Source of the DNA: Chelonoidis abingdonii
Lineage: Eukaryota > Chordata > Testudines > Testudinidae
Assembly (NCBI RefSeq): GCF_003597395.2
Contig: NC_133770.1
Span: 13,464,066 to 13,528,065 of the forward strand
Reading direction: 5' to 3'
Length of the DNA stretch: 64,000 bases
The position numbers and the translations under genes were made by a program. Below are positions 1-11,957 of this stretch, in pieces. The notes under the pieces were generated by a model. It worked only from the letters and a program-made list of their open reading frames with translations. It made no database searches and was not told where the DNA came from. The stretch's first letter is position 1. Each line of letters starts with the position of its first letter.

Positions 1-113
1 GCCGAATTACTGTGCCTAGTGTGGCCGCAAGAAATCGAAATTATAATATCAGTTTTATAAAACCGATTTTAGCAAATTCGATTTTATCCTGTAGTGTAGA
101 CGTGGCCTTAGAG
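1..113. mobile_element. Harbinger-like MITE, one end (cut by window edge)
   Basis: An AT-rich segment ends in GTAGACGTGGCC and is followed at once by TTA. On the far side begins a Penelope-like tail in reverse. TTA fits the 3-bp target duplication of Harbinger-type transposons, but the other end is outside the window, so the duplication cannot be checked. Confidence 0.5.
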
Positions 114-411
114 ATTAACAAATTTATTTGGGCATAAGCTTTTGTGGGCTAAAAGCCACTTCATCGGATGCATGCAGTGGAAGATACAGTAGGAAGATAG
201 ATATATATAGATATAGAAATATATATACACAGAGCACATGGAAAAATGAGTGTTGCCATACCAATTCTAACGAGACTAATGGCAACCCCCATTTTTCCAT
301 GTTCTCTGTGTGTATATATCTTCCTACTGTATTTTCCACTGCATGCATCCAATGAAGTGGGTTCTAGTCCATGAAAGCTTATGCCCAAATAAATGTGTTA
401 GTCTCTAAGAT
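114..411. mobile_element. Penelope-like 3' ends arranged as a long inverted repeat
   Basis: Two arms (about 114-259 minus and 279-411 plus) are near reverse complements around a 19-base loop. Each arm runs from the Penelope tail motif GCTTATGCCCAAATAAAT through a degenerate hammerhead-like segment into the ATGCATCC motif and an AT-rich stretch. The plus arm continues to about 470 with the known tail text (GATACAGACT, CTGAAACC). Assignment rests on the match to the element at 18735-19680, which still has a Penelope-type coding end. Confidence 0.7.
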
Positions 412-470
412 GCCACAAGGACTCCTCATTCTTTTTGCTGATACAGACTGACACAGCTGCCACCCTGAAA

Positions 471-1379
471 CCTGACACTAGCCTTTGTAAACTGAGCTGA
501 GATTTCCCAGGCACTTCAACCAAAACCCATTGCTTTGGTTAAAATATAAAACACATTTACTAACTACGGAAAGGTAGTTTTTAAGTGAGTGTAAGTAGCA
601 AGTGTAGAGATCAGTGTTGGTTACCTAAGAAATAAAAGTAAATTTGCAGTCTGAGTTCTCTAAACTAAACAGGATTTGAATCAAGCAGTGCCTCACCCTG
701 ACAGATGGTATAAACAGGTCACATAACTTCAATACACAGGCTGGAACTCTCCTCCAGCCTGGGACCACCATCCTCAGTTCAAAGTCTTCATCTTCCCGAT
801 GTGTTCCCAGGTATTGAGTTGTGGGGGGAGTGAGGCCCAGTCATGATGTCGCTTCCCCACTCTGATTTCTTCCAGCTGGCTGGAAACACCTATGCTTGTA
901 ATGTGTGGATCCACCCCCGTTGGTCAAGGATTCTCCATTGTCTGTGTGTGCTGTCTGTGGAACCTTCTGGGATGGTCATTGGGAATATGGATTCCCTTTA
1001 ATGGGCCATCAGAGCATCTAGTTCCCCCACTGTTGTACCTGAAAGGCTGGTCGTGGGTGTGCCAAGCCTCACTGTGGAGTTCAGTAACATACACATAAAC
1101 CTTCGTAACTTCCCATACAGTGGTAGCACATACAATCCAACAGGGTACTAATGTTCAACAGTTAAAGACTTCGAATGACACCTCACAAGGCGCACTTTGT
1201 ACAAAACGTATTAAGTGTATGACGATGAATATGGGGAATCCAGGGTGTTGTTCTGAGGTACAGTGTGCCACACTTGGCTCCTGCATCTGTGCAAAAAATG
1301 AGTGATAATTATTTTTGTATTTAACAATTTTTCTTATGATTTGTAGTAACCTAGCACCAGGTGCTCTGAACCCTTGTCC
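471..1379. other. Intergenic stretch, nothing recognised
   Basis: No exon, RNA gene or repeat family could be recognised here. The short frames have no domain-like content. Confidence 0.4.
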
Positions 1380-1512
1380 GTTTTAGAACCGGACTAAGGC
1401 CCCTAAAGATCTTTTAGTGCACACCCGCAGGGTCTACATGGACCAGTTAGTGTGCAACATGGTGCACTTTAGAAATCATCGTGTGCATTGGTGTACAGTG
1501 TAGACAAGCCTT
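1380..1512. mobile_element. Possible MITE remnant
   Basis: The stretch contains repeated GTGCAC/TAGTGTGCA words in both orientations and ends in TGTACAGTGTAGACAAGCC, resembling the TCTACACTG-type termini of other MITEs in this window. No clear target duplication was found. Confidence 0.35.
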
Positions 1513-1841
1513 TCGGCCAACAACTCATATCAGATAGGCCACCAACTAGCCAACAACTGGTAACAAATTCTGGTTGCTATGGAGCTACGCCGGATTGGAA
1601 TGGGTGACCTCAAGGTGATAGGTTCTAAACAGTCTTCTGTTTAAGAAGTGGCAACATTCTTCATGCTAGTTTCATACTCAATACCTGAGTATTTATTTTC
1701 TTTATTATTGTCGTCCCTGTTTTGCTTTTAAAGCCTAATCCAAAGATCATCGAAGCCAATTGGAGGGCTGTCTTTGACGCATAGAGCACAACAAGCAGGG
1801 CTACAACAATACTACACATTCAGACATCTGACAATTGACAT

Positions 1842-3700
1842 ATGAATGGCCACACTGGATCAGATCAATGGTCTATCTAGCCCAGTATCCATCAGTGACT
1901 GGTACCAGATGCTTCAGAAGGAATGAACAGAACAGGGCAATTGATCAAGTGATCCATCCTGTCATCCAGCTTCTGACAGTCAGAGATTTATGGACTCCCA
2001 GCTCATGCGGTTGCATCCCTGACCATCTTGACTAATAACCATGGGGGATAGGTCCATCAATTAACTTATTTAACTCTTTCTTGAGCCCAGTTATACTTTG
2101 GGCCTTCACAACATCCCCTGGCAATAAATTCCACAGGTTGACTGTGCATTGTGTGAAGAAGTCCTTCCTTATGTTTGTTTTTAAACCTGTTGCTTATTAA
2201 TTTGATTGGGTGACCCCTGGTTTTTGTGCTTAGTGAAGAGGTAAACTATTCTTCCTTATTCATGTGCTCAACATCATTCATGGCTGAATAAGCCTCTATC
2301 AAATCCCTCCTTAGCCATCTCTTTTCTAAGGTGAACAGTCACAGTCTTTTTTTTCTCTCTCCTTGTATGGAAGCTGTTTCCTACCCCTAATCATTTTTGC
2401 CTTTCTCTCTACTTTCTCCAATTCTATTATATCTTTTTGGAGAGGGGCCGATCAGAGCTACAAGCAGTGTTCTAGGTGTGGGCGTACAATGGGTTTATAT
2501 AGTGGTATTATGATATTTTCGGTCTTATTGTCTATCCCTTTTGTAATGGTTCCTAACATTCTGCAAGCTTTTTTTGACTGCTGCTGCACATTGAGTGGAT
2601 GGTTTCAGAGAACTATCCACAGTGACATCAAGATCTTTCTTGAGTAGTAAAAGTTCATTTATACCTCTTCACTTGGTATGTGTAGTTGGGACTATGTTTT
2701 CCGTGTACATTATTTTGCATTTATCAATATTGAATTTCATCTGCCATTTTGTTGCCCAGTCACCCAGATTCCTTTGTAACTTCCCAATCAGCTTTGAACT
2801 TAACTATCTTGAGTAATTTTGTATCATCTGCAAACTTTGCTACCTCACTGCTTACCCGTTTTACGGCTCATCTATGAACAGCATTAGTCCTAGTTATTTG
2901 GAGGACTTTTCTATTCTGTGAAAACTGACCATTTAGTCCTACCCTTTGTTTCCTATCTTTTACCAGTTAATGATCCATGAGAAGACCTTCCCTCTCATCC
3001 CCTGACTGCTTACTTTGCCTAAGAGCCTTTGGTGGGTGACCTTGTCAAAGGCTTTCTGAAAGTCCAGGGGCACTGTACCAACTGGCTCACCCTTGTCCAC
3101 ATGTCTGATGACACTCTCAAATAATTCTAATAGATTAACGAGGCATGATTTCCCTTTACAAAAGCTGTGTGGCTATGTGTCTAATCATTCTGTTCTTTAC
3201 TATAGTTTCAGCCAATTTGCCTGGTACTGAAGTTAGGTTTGCCAGCCTGTAATTGCCAGGATTAGCCTTGGAGACTTTTTTTAGAAATCTGCATTACATG
3301 AGCTATTCTCTAATCATCTGGTACAGAGGCTGATTTAAGCGATAGGTTACATACTATATACTACAATTTCATATTTGAGTTCCTTCAAAATACTTGGGTG
3401 AATACCATCTGATCTTGGTGACTTACTACTGTTTAATTTATCAATTTGTTTCAAAAATCTCCTCTACTGACATCTCAATCTAGGGCAGTTCCTCACATTT
3501 GTCACTTACTTAAAAAGAATGGCTCAAGGATAGGAATTTCCCTCACATCCTCTCCAGTGAAGACTGTGACAAAAAATTCATTTAGCTTCTCTGCAATGGC
3601 ACTGTTTTCCGTGAATGCTCATTTAACACCTTGCTCATTCAGTAGACCCACTGATTACGTGGCAGACTTCCTGCTTCTGATGTTCTGCTCCAACAACACT
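1842..3700 (-). mobile_element. CR1-superfamily LINE, decayed, with reverse transcriptase remains
   Basis: Read on the minus strand, the segment holds broken reverse transcriptase text such as DFQKAFDKVTHQRLLGK near 3070-3000 and a degenerate FADDTKL-like stretch near 2840, followed by the C-terminal region and a 3' UTR ending about 1842. Stops and frameshifts occur throughout. It lies outside the host gene. Confidence 0.75.
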
Positions 3701-4639
3701 ATATTGGCATGAAAAGTTCTGTAAGTGTAAGAGGAAAGCCAGACTCAGGTGGCTCTGGTTCACCAAGGATGTGTGTGTTTAGGGTGTGATTCCCTGTGGT
3801 CATTTGTCAGCAATGCCCCTTCCTGATCACATGGCAGGCAGCTACCGAGCACAAGATCATTTCCCCTTTCTCCCACTGTTCTTCCTTGTTGCTTTTTGAT
3901 ACCTGCTGTGAATCACAGCAATTGAGACTCACTGAAGGCTAAACACCATGCTTGTTTTTAGATGGTGGAATCTAACTTTCCTGATGTATTTAGAGTGGGC
4001 AGCAACTCCATCATGTATGTCCAAATTCCTTAGCCAGGACTCCAGACATTGTCTGCCAGTCAAATAGTGGAAGGTAATGAGTGTTCTAGCTAGGAAACTT
4101 TTGACCCCTTGCCAAACCTGTGGTATGATGCTCACCATTTGTGTGCCATCTCAAAGGAACTGATCAAATTGACCTAGCATCTGCCTATCTAAAATCTCCC
4201 CTGGCTGGGTCACAGGTGAGGTTCATACCAGAGATCTCCCTCATACCATATGCTTCTACTGTTTGAGCGACAGGGTTGGTTAGCATGAGAGCTGTAAGTG
4301 ACTCAAATATTACATGTTATATCCCCTAGAGGGTGACAGAGCTGCATTGTTTGTTATACTAACACAGTCTAGCTTGGTAACTCTGAACTCAATTTTTTGC
4401 GTTTTAGCTTGTGGCTAAAGAAAAATTCCAAATTAACAAGTAACAAGGGGATTGGCTGGCTCCTGTGATTGTTAGAGAATGTTCTAGAGCCTCTCTGGAG
4501 CTGGTTGTAAATGTCAGTGTTTCTTGGTCCAAAAAAGGGTGTTTCACTGAAGACATTTAAAGAAAATTCATTTTTGATGAAAAATTTGGGGTTTTCAGGG
4601 GCAGAACAGAGGTCAACCACACAGCTGTCAGAGGTGGTC
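3701..4639. other. Intergenic stretch, nothing recognised
   Basis: No coding or repeat signature that I can name. Confidence 0.4.
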
Positions 4640-4735
4640 TAGGTCCTCTTGGTTCTGCCTCAGCACAGGGGATTGGCCTAGATGACCTCACAGGGGCACC
4701 CTCCCTCTCTACATTCTGTGATTCTATGAAAACAA
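4640..4735 (+). mobile_element. CR1 LINE 3' end fragment
   Basis: The text GGCCTAGATGACCTCACAGG followed about 40 bases later by GTGATTCTATGA is the standard CR1 3' terminus. Confidence 0.65.
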
Positions 4736-5554
4736 AGTTTTTCAGCATCTGAAAGCGAAGAACTTCTTGATCTTTTCCAACACAAGCCTGACCCTGGCTA
4801 TCCCAAATAGCTCTCAGGCACTGGTTCAAATCCAGGTCTTGTCAGGAGTGAGCAAAAGGTGTTGCTGTTGTGGGGGAGAGGTTGTCAATCCCATTCCTGC
4901 TGACGTCTGTACACCACGGTTGGCATCAAGAATGCCAGTTTCTGCAGGCAGGCCCAGCATTGAATGCAATGTAGTGATGGAACTACTAAATTGCACCTGG
5001 AGGTCAGAGCTCAGACACATGGGAGGGGCTGAGTGAGGGAGCTCATCCTGTTCATTTTCCAGAGTGCCCACATTCACAGTCTCAGCTGGAGACCTCACAG
5101 CATGTTGCATAAAAGGGTGATCATCATTCTCCATCTTCCAGCAAGGTTAATGGAGACACAGAGGGTCAGAGTGAGAGTTGGGTATAAGAGCCATACTTTG
5201 ACTCCCAACACCGGTTCATTCCAGTGGCTCACAACTGCCCCTTTCCATCACGCTTACGTAGCATTATCAGGATAACAAAAGTGAGGCTGTACAATACACT
5301 GGCTGATCATGTCTCCTGCTAGTGTCTGACTCCAGCAATGCTAGTAGCTTGCTTTTACTCAGCCCTAACACCCTCTCCTTTAGATCAGAGGATGTCGAGG
5401 TGTCTTGCTGTGAAGGTCCCATCCTCGCTGATAGCCATGGTGTATATCACCCCTTCACAGTTAGATGTGTCTAAAACCACATACAGGTTCATGTTTTGAG
5501 ATCCAAATCAGTATCACCCAGAGCTGAGCTCTAAGGGCCAGATTGACAAAGATA

Positions 5555-6000
5555 TTTAGGCACCTAGAAATACAAATAGGTGCCTAGCAGCTCTTATGAA
5601 AATACCTGAGTTTGGTACCCAACTCCCAGGGGCGGCACCAATGCAGCACGCGTGTATCTGGGGCGGCAAGCCGCGGGAGGGGCCTGCCGATCGCTGTGAG
5701 GGTGGCAGTCAGGAAGCCTTTGGTGGCGTTTCTGCGGGAGGTCCATCGGTCTCATGGTTTTGGCGGCAATTCAGTGGCATGGGACCAGCAGATCACCCTC
5801 AGAACCGCCACCAAATCTGCGTGACCGGCGGACCTCCCGCAGAAACGCCACCGAATGCTCCCTGACTGCCGTGCTTGGGGTGGCAAAAATCATAGAGCTG
5901 CCCCTGCCAACTCCCATTTACTTTCAGCACCTAAATACTTTTGTAAGTAAGTCTGGTCCTAAGGGCCCAGCACCAAAGCCAATAGGAACTTAATCAGGAT
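5555..6000. repeat. TAGGTGCC-rich ancient repeat split by a hAT element
   Basis: TTAGGCACCTA and TAGGTGCCTA words left of 5627 resume right of 5914 with AGCACCTAAATAC. The same word family recurs at 15895-15960, 43597-43760 and 45606-45790, so this is one dispersed repeat. The family was not identified. Confidence 0.45.
5627..5906. mobile_element. hAT non-autonomous element, 280 bp, perfect target duplication
   Basis: Ends are CAGGGGCGGC and GCTGCCCCTG. Perfect 8-bp direct repeats CCAACTCC flank it at 5619-5626 and 5907-5914. Inside, 5722-5744 and 5830-5852 are exact 23-base reverse complements. CAGGGGCGGC also starts the partial element at 46649. Confidence 0.85.
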
Positions 6001-6010
6001 CTAAACAATG

Positions 6011-8581
6011 TACCAAGCAGAGTAGGAGGAAGAGCATAGAAGACTCCCCAGAAGAATCTATTGGGGAAGCAAAGTGAGAGAGCTAGTTTAAGCAAGCAGC
6101 AAATAAGGAGCCACAGCAGCTAGCCCAAGAAGAAATGGCAACAGGGATGTGGGGACAGCTACTGATGCATGGGTAAGGAAGCAGGTGAAACAGAGGCACA
6201 AGTCACCCAGCTGCATAATCCAATTTATATTGCATCATCGCATCTATCATTTTGAACACCGACTGTGATCAGTGTATGTCATCCCTGAAAAGTGGTCATA
6301 CAGCTCTGCCCAACTGTGTTCACCACCTATACACATCAAATTTGTGTGACTTGCCCTTTGCAGCTCTAGAATTAATCAATTACACATTGCTGCTCAATAG
6401 AGTGCAACGAATCTTGCCTAAAAGCTTTGCACGTGGGCCATCAGTATATCAGCTGACTGATTCACAAACGATAGACATAAAATAGGATTTGGGAGCTTGG
6501 TCTACTTCACTGCAGGTTACCTTCACTCTCGCTCTTGTACCACACAGGAAAATCCCAGTGAGAGGGTCACTCGAAAGCTGGTAGAGGATTTTTACAAACA
6601 ATAACTCAAAGCGACCTTTTAGCCCACTGCAAAAACATTCATCTTGTCTCCTTTGTAGAGTGAGTGGCTTACTCAGCTGTATGTAGTTCATAAATGCAGA
6701 GAGAAATGGTCCTTATTGGACACATATCTAGACTTTATAACACTGCCCAGCAGTGGCTGACAGAGCATTCCACTTTCCTGCTGCTAGCCCAGTGATGCTG
6801 ATCTGACATTCATATAGCGCTTGTCATCACAAAGGATCAAGAGAGCTTCACAAAACACCCTGAAAATTAGCCAGCAATTATTTCATTCACCACCAGGCTG
6901 AACTGCAGCAGTTGTTGAACCGTGCACAGCCATGTTGCTGAACAGCGTTAGGGGAGGGAATGAAGAACCCACCAACCTGGAATGAGACCAGAATGCTAAT
7001 CCCTGGCCCAATAACCTTACTCTTAAGAAGATCAGCAGGTTCTTTAACAACGCCAGGTGAGTAGGACACTGGTGTAACATCTCCCCAAGCCGAGCAGTTC
7101 GCTGCCCCTTACCCTTCAGCTGAGTTAGTGCCTCCGCCCCTATTTATCCACAGAACTTGCAGAACACAGGCAGCGCCTGCAACCAGAGGTTAAACTGATA
7201 CTCACCACCAGAGCATTAATGCAGTGGATCTAATCACAACCTTGACCAATGACTCCAGGTTACAACAGAACAAAGTTTCAGGAGCTTCCTGAAACTAGCT
7301 CTAAAGAAAGGAATGGAGGCTGCCCCAAGCCTACGAAGATGGGGATGGCAGATCGTCTCAAGCAGCCTCTGGCCAGCCACATAGAAAGTCCAATGTTCAG
7401 TGAATAGAAAGCAGGGATGCCCCAGGCCAGCTATTGGTGAGTCACCCCTTTTCCTGGCCCCCCGACTCTAGGATGGGACCAGCCCACTAACCCTTCACAA
7501 GCAGCCAGAGCCTCAGCAGGAAGGCAACAGCAGGGATTCAGCTGCAGCGTTGTCTCTCTACTGATTTTTTTTCTGAACCAACACTCCTGCTCCCCAGCAG
7601 TTACACAACACACATCTGGAGTCTGAACTTTCTAAGAGGTAAAACACAAGAGTCGTCTGCCAGTTTATAACAAATCCATGTGCTACAGGATGCCAGCATG
7701 GAAGTCCTGCTCGATCTGCTCCAAAAACAACGGTCTTTGTCCTCTGGCTAAAAGGGAAGGTTATGCTATGGAGGGGTTTGTTTAGGGTGAAAATGGATTC
7801 CAAAGACCTGAGCAGGCAGTTTGCAGCCTCTTTCGTAAGAGGCACCTGGGGAAACCCAGGTGGGCCCTCTTGATTGCAACAAGACTATAAAAATGACTCT
7901 GGGAAGTTTTGGTAAGCAGTTATGTAAAGCATCGTGTGCGATCAGAGTATTCCTGAACAGGGAGAGCTCTATAGCGTGAGTGCATGCTATCAAAGAGCTG
8001 TTAGCTCTTGTAGCAATATACTATGTTTGTAGAAAACAAGGCTATGCTGAAATAGATCTTACCTGCTTGTACTGCTGTCGCTAGCACTTGTGCTCCCTTA
8101 GCTGCTAGTAACTAATTTAAAGTAAGGGTTTGAGTGGGTATTTTTAATGCTTAGACACAAAGTCTAAGTCCCCAAACAACAATCAAACAGTTCATGGTTT
8201 AGAACACCAGCCAACAGCAGCGTGTCCAGAAGAAAGGTTTACATATCTGCTAGCAAACACTGCAGCAAAATCCATCTTCCACCAGAAGCCTAATGAATAG
8301 CGGGGTTTTGTTGTGTTGGCTAAAGGTGACTCACTTGGACTATTTAGGGCCCCGGGAGTGTGGGGGAGTGAGTGGAACAGGACTCAAAGAGACACTGACA
8401 TCTTTCCTTCACCCAATTGCTTTGGGCCTCTTCTTGCGTCATGCATTAGAACAAAGTGAAACTGACTAAATATGGACGATGAGACAGACAGGACTTACAT
8501 TCTTCCCTGTGCATTACAAGAAGTAACCAAAGAAGAGAGAGGCTGAAAAATAAATCAGCTCTTTTTCAGAATGCTTCCATT
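6011..8581. other. Intergenic stretch downstream of PLCD1
   Basis: No exons or recognisable coding remains. Around 6790-6870 the text ATATAGCGCTTGTCATCACAA resembles an old MIR/L2-type tail. In mammals VILL lies beyond the PLCD1 3' end; no villin headpiece-like frame was seen here. Confidence 0.4.
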
Positions 8582-9698
8582 TTTAATAGTCTGAAGTATG
8601 ATCAGTAACACAAGTGTGGACAATTTTTGAAAATATATTATTTTCTCTCTACATTATTCCTCTAGCTCTGTAGCTGTATTTTGGAAAAAACAAAACAACC
8701 CACACACCTTTCTGCTTTCATTTTCAGAGAGCTGCTACCTGTTTTTACTGTGCTGTGATGTTCAGTTCGACCCAGTCAAATAATAACGAGCGAAACATTT
8801 ACAATTATTCTTTCTACCGCCTTTTTCTTGGCATCTCCTTCTTCAAAAAGATGTTTCCATACACACTGAAAATGTTTTATAGATTGTATTTAAAAACAAT
8901 CACCTTCCATACGTTCAGTTTAATACACTTCCATTGTCTTCTGTGAAATTAAGTCTCTGTGGTCATCCTGTGTTTAAAAAAGAATTCCCCCGCTTACAAC
9001 AACTTCTTTCCTTTGAAGAATGCGACTCAGCCCTGTTCATGCTGGATGCAAACAGCGCGCCAGTGGAGTAGTGTTCACGTATTTTTCATTATAGTACAAA
9101 ATAAAAGTGATCTTTGCAGTGTAGCTTTTTATACTGTAGTAAAGAGGACAGAACTGTGTCTCAATTTAGGATTTAAAAAAGTGGCCTATGGGCCTGATCT
9201 GAAGCCAAAAGGTGTTTGTTCACTGACGTCATTGGCCTTTGGATCACGGCTTATTTGTCCACCGTATATTGCTTATACAACGTTTGGATGTGCACCTTTA
9301 CAATGACAAGGATCCAAGTGTCACATCTGCCTTCCAGTGAACAAACACAACCTCCTTCACTAAATCGAAAATTCATTTAAAATCCCTAAACTGCTCTATA
9401 AAAATAGGAGTAAAATAAGAATTACCAGTCATTAAAAATCAAAATGCATTGAATAGTCTTATTAACAAAAATCTCAACAGCAGTGTCAGAATCTTTTCAG
9501 CATAATGAATGGACAGTGTGTACAGAAACAAAGGGTATTTTTAGCAGCACGAGAGTCAGGCTGCACTGACTTATGCCTCTTCCAACCCCAGAGACAGCAC
9601 TGGGGATTGCACAGGGTAGGGATGAGGGCAGATTTCGGTTCATTTTTAGTCTGTAGCAGTGTCCATTGATTCTTGAAAGATGGGTTCCGCTGCTGTTT
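8582..9698 (-). other. Probable PLCD1 3' UTR
   Basis: This AT-rich stretch follows the stop codon and shows none of the repeat families seen elsewhere. I saw no AATAAA (TTTATT on the plus strand) between the stop and about 7,700. Two variant signals ATTAAA appear on the minus strand at 8919-8924 and 8582-8587, so the 3' end is set only tentatively. Short frames here are judged chance. Confidence 0.4.
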
Positions 9699-9790
9699 CT
9701 AATTATTGTCCAGAATATTGATGTGCACAAAAAGCATGGCTGATGGGTACGGGTCCCCATTCTTGGTCAAAAGATGAATGTGGCGGTAGC
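9699..9790 (-). CDS. PLCD1: PLCD1 exon 15: last C2 strand and stop codon
   Basis: The exon completes Gly, then encodes [29 protein letters not shown] and a TAG stop at 9699-9701. YRH(I/V)HL..KNGD is the C-terminal signature of delta-type PLC; ending a few residues after the last strand is usual for the delta isoforms. The acceptor is CTCATTCCAG. Confidence 0.94.
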
Positions 9791-10139
9791 CTGGAATGAG
9801 GAAACACACAGACACAAACGTTCAGTTTCAAGTGACGCCGTGGTTGCTACTCTGAATATTTTACATGCAACACCATGGGCTTGGATGTAAAGACGTGATA
9901 GAGCAGCTTATTTTTTATACGCAGGACTAGGGGGATTTCTACTGCAATGCTAAAGAGTGACCGTCACACATCACTTCCATTTCCTACGCCCGAGTCTTCC
10001 CCTTCCCTGACCTTTAACTTTGGGCCATAGAGAACAGGTACACCAGTGCACTGTGTTATGGTACAATGCAGTGATATGTTATGGCTCCACAGTTACACTT
10101 CACACCGCTTCTACAGCTCTTTTCATTGGAGGGTCTCAA

Positions 10140-10275
10140 AGCCCTCAACAAGCATTAGCTGGTTCAGTGAATACGTTAGCTTTACATGACTTGCCCAGTG
10201 GCTCACAGGCAGTGGGAGAGCCAAGAATAGAAACCAAGAATCCTACTACTGCCACCCTGCCCTAATCACTGCTTC
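10140..10275 (+). mobile_element. MIR/CORE-type SINE remnant
   Basis: The text TGACTTGCCCAGTGGCTCACA, followed by a run ending in CCCTAATCACTG, matches the conserved part of ancient tRNA-derived SINEs (the 'gacttgcccaaggtcac' region). It is in the intron before exon 15. Confidence 0.55.
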
Positions 10276-10962
10276 CCTATTGGTGCTACTCCATAAACAA
10301 TATATCCAGATATTTTTTAAAGGTCCCTACTTATCCACCCCCTAATTATAGTGCTTATTACGTTGTTAGGAATACACTGGGCAGAGTTCACATTTGACCA
10401 GAAACTGGGTCTGGTCCCGCTACGTTTACAATAGATCACTCATGTTCAGACCCTTGGGCTCGTATTGTGCCGGCAAAGACGGCAGCACTAGTATCTGAGT
10501 GCCCCTGAGGCACCGACCCCGACGGAAGTGAACTGCCTTTGGCATTAATGCCACTGCTTCCTGTAGCACCTGGCCTTTCCGAGGCAGGCTGAGAGCATGC
10601 TGAAATGAAGCTGCTTCACTTCAGAGTATGCTCAAACCACATCCTGTTTCCTGCTGCATGCCTGCAAGTGAATCCACCGTGTGTGTTTTCTCAGCATCTT
10701 TCTTACAATGTATTACTTGGGTCTCCAAAACAATGATACCGTTCTGCAGTGGTCAGTGTAATGAATTATGCTGGGCCTTTAAGGTAACTCTCTGGCGGCC
10801 ACTCTACCCTAATCCTAACTAACAAAGACTCAGGCAGTCAGTGGTCCCAGGGTAACAGCTGGTCATGTGGGAAAACCCAGGCTGTTAGCCTCTCTAGGGC
10901 ACTGCTTGTTTTTAAAGGGCCGAGCCGGTGTTGTTTGCTCTGCTCCAGACTAAGCTCCTTAC

Positions 10963-11112
10963 CTTGCTTTAGACAAGTGAAGGGGATGGTGTATTGTCCA
11001 ATGAAGTCGTTTTTGGTTGATACATCGAAGTCTTCCACCACAAAACGGACCAGAGCAAGTTCGGGGACGTCAATGTCAAATCCAAACTCTTCATCCCACT
11101 TTGGGTTAAACC
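10963..11112 (-). CDS. PLCD1: PLCD1 exon 14: second part of C2 domain
   Basis: The exon encodes GFNPKWDEEFGFDI, then LALVRFVVEDFDVSTKNDF and IGQYTIPFTCLKQ. The acidic VEDFD loop followed by NDFIGQ is the second calcium-binding loop of PLC-delta C2 domains. The acceptor is TTTCTCAG and the donor CAAG|GTAAGG, with a split Gly. Confidence 0.95.
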
Positions 11113-11224
11113 CTGAGAAAGGGTGAAGAAAAATAAAACCAGTCATGCCAAGCTGAAATCAAGATGGGATGTCTTGCTTGGCAGATAGGCTCCAGCTCAG
11201 TCACAAGCTATTAGGCTTGACACA

Positions 11225-11325
11225 GGAATCACGGGGTGGAATTCTCTGGCCTGCATTACACAGAGGTCAGACCAGCTGATCAGAGCAGTCTGTTCTGGCC
11301 TTAAAACCCATGCATGAAATCTCAG
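11225..11325 (+). mobile_element. CR1/L3-type LINE 3' end
   Basis: TTCTCTGGCCTGCATTACAC and AGGTCAGACCAGCTGATCA, then TCTGGCCTTAAAA, form a diverged CR1/L3 terminus. Confidence 0.55.
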
Positions 11326-11957
11326 TCCCACCGAAATCAATGGGCGTTTCGCCACTGACTTCAGTGAGGTCCAGATTTTGCTCTAGAAATCCATGAACTG
11401 ATTGGAACAATGTGAACCACAAAACAATTGGACTGAAACAAGCTTTTTCACTCTACTGTGGCATTTCTGACCATACGTTGGCTCATGGAGTCCCCTCTGC
11501 TGCAACAAGACTCAGTGGCTCTCGTCTAGTTGTGGGGGATTGGCCTTATCCTCTTGGTGCTCTGCAGAAGCCTTTCCATGGTGAACTGACTCAGAGGCTG
11601 TAAATTCCCATTTGGGAATAACCAACACTGACTCCTGTTGAGTGTTGATGTCAACTAGATTACCAAAGTGAGCAAAGATCTGCAGGTCCAGTGCTGCATA
11701 AGTATTCTCTGAATTGACCCCAGGAATTCAATAAGTAAATCTAAAGGGGAAAGAGAAAATCCCTCTTTCACCCAAAACTACCCACCTACCTGTTTGTGAC
11801 TATACGGCACGGCTACCTGACCTAGCCCAAATTGTGGTTAGTAGGGCGTCTTTTTAAAAGAAGCAGGATACTTCTCCAATGATGTAGTGAGTGGTTCAGA
11901 TGCAAACTGCTGCTGAATTCAGCAAAGCAGTTGTCCCATGTGAGGATAAGTCTAAGA

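Noticed and set aside
124..411. Possible microRNA hairpin cluster or CRISPR-like palindrome
   Set aside because: The inverted repeat is explained by two head-to-head Penelope-like ends.
1..9698. VILL or another neighbour gene downstream of PLCD1
   Set aside because: I looked for villin headpiece-like text on the plus strand and found none; the region is repeats and anonymous sequence.
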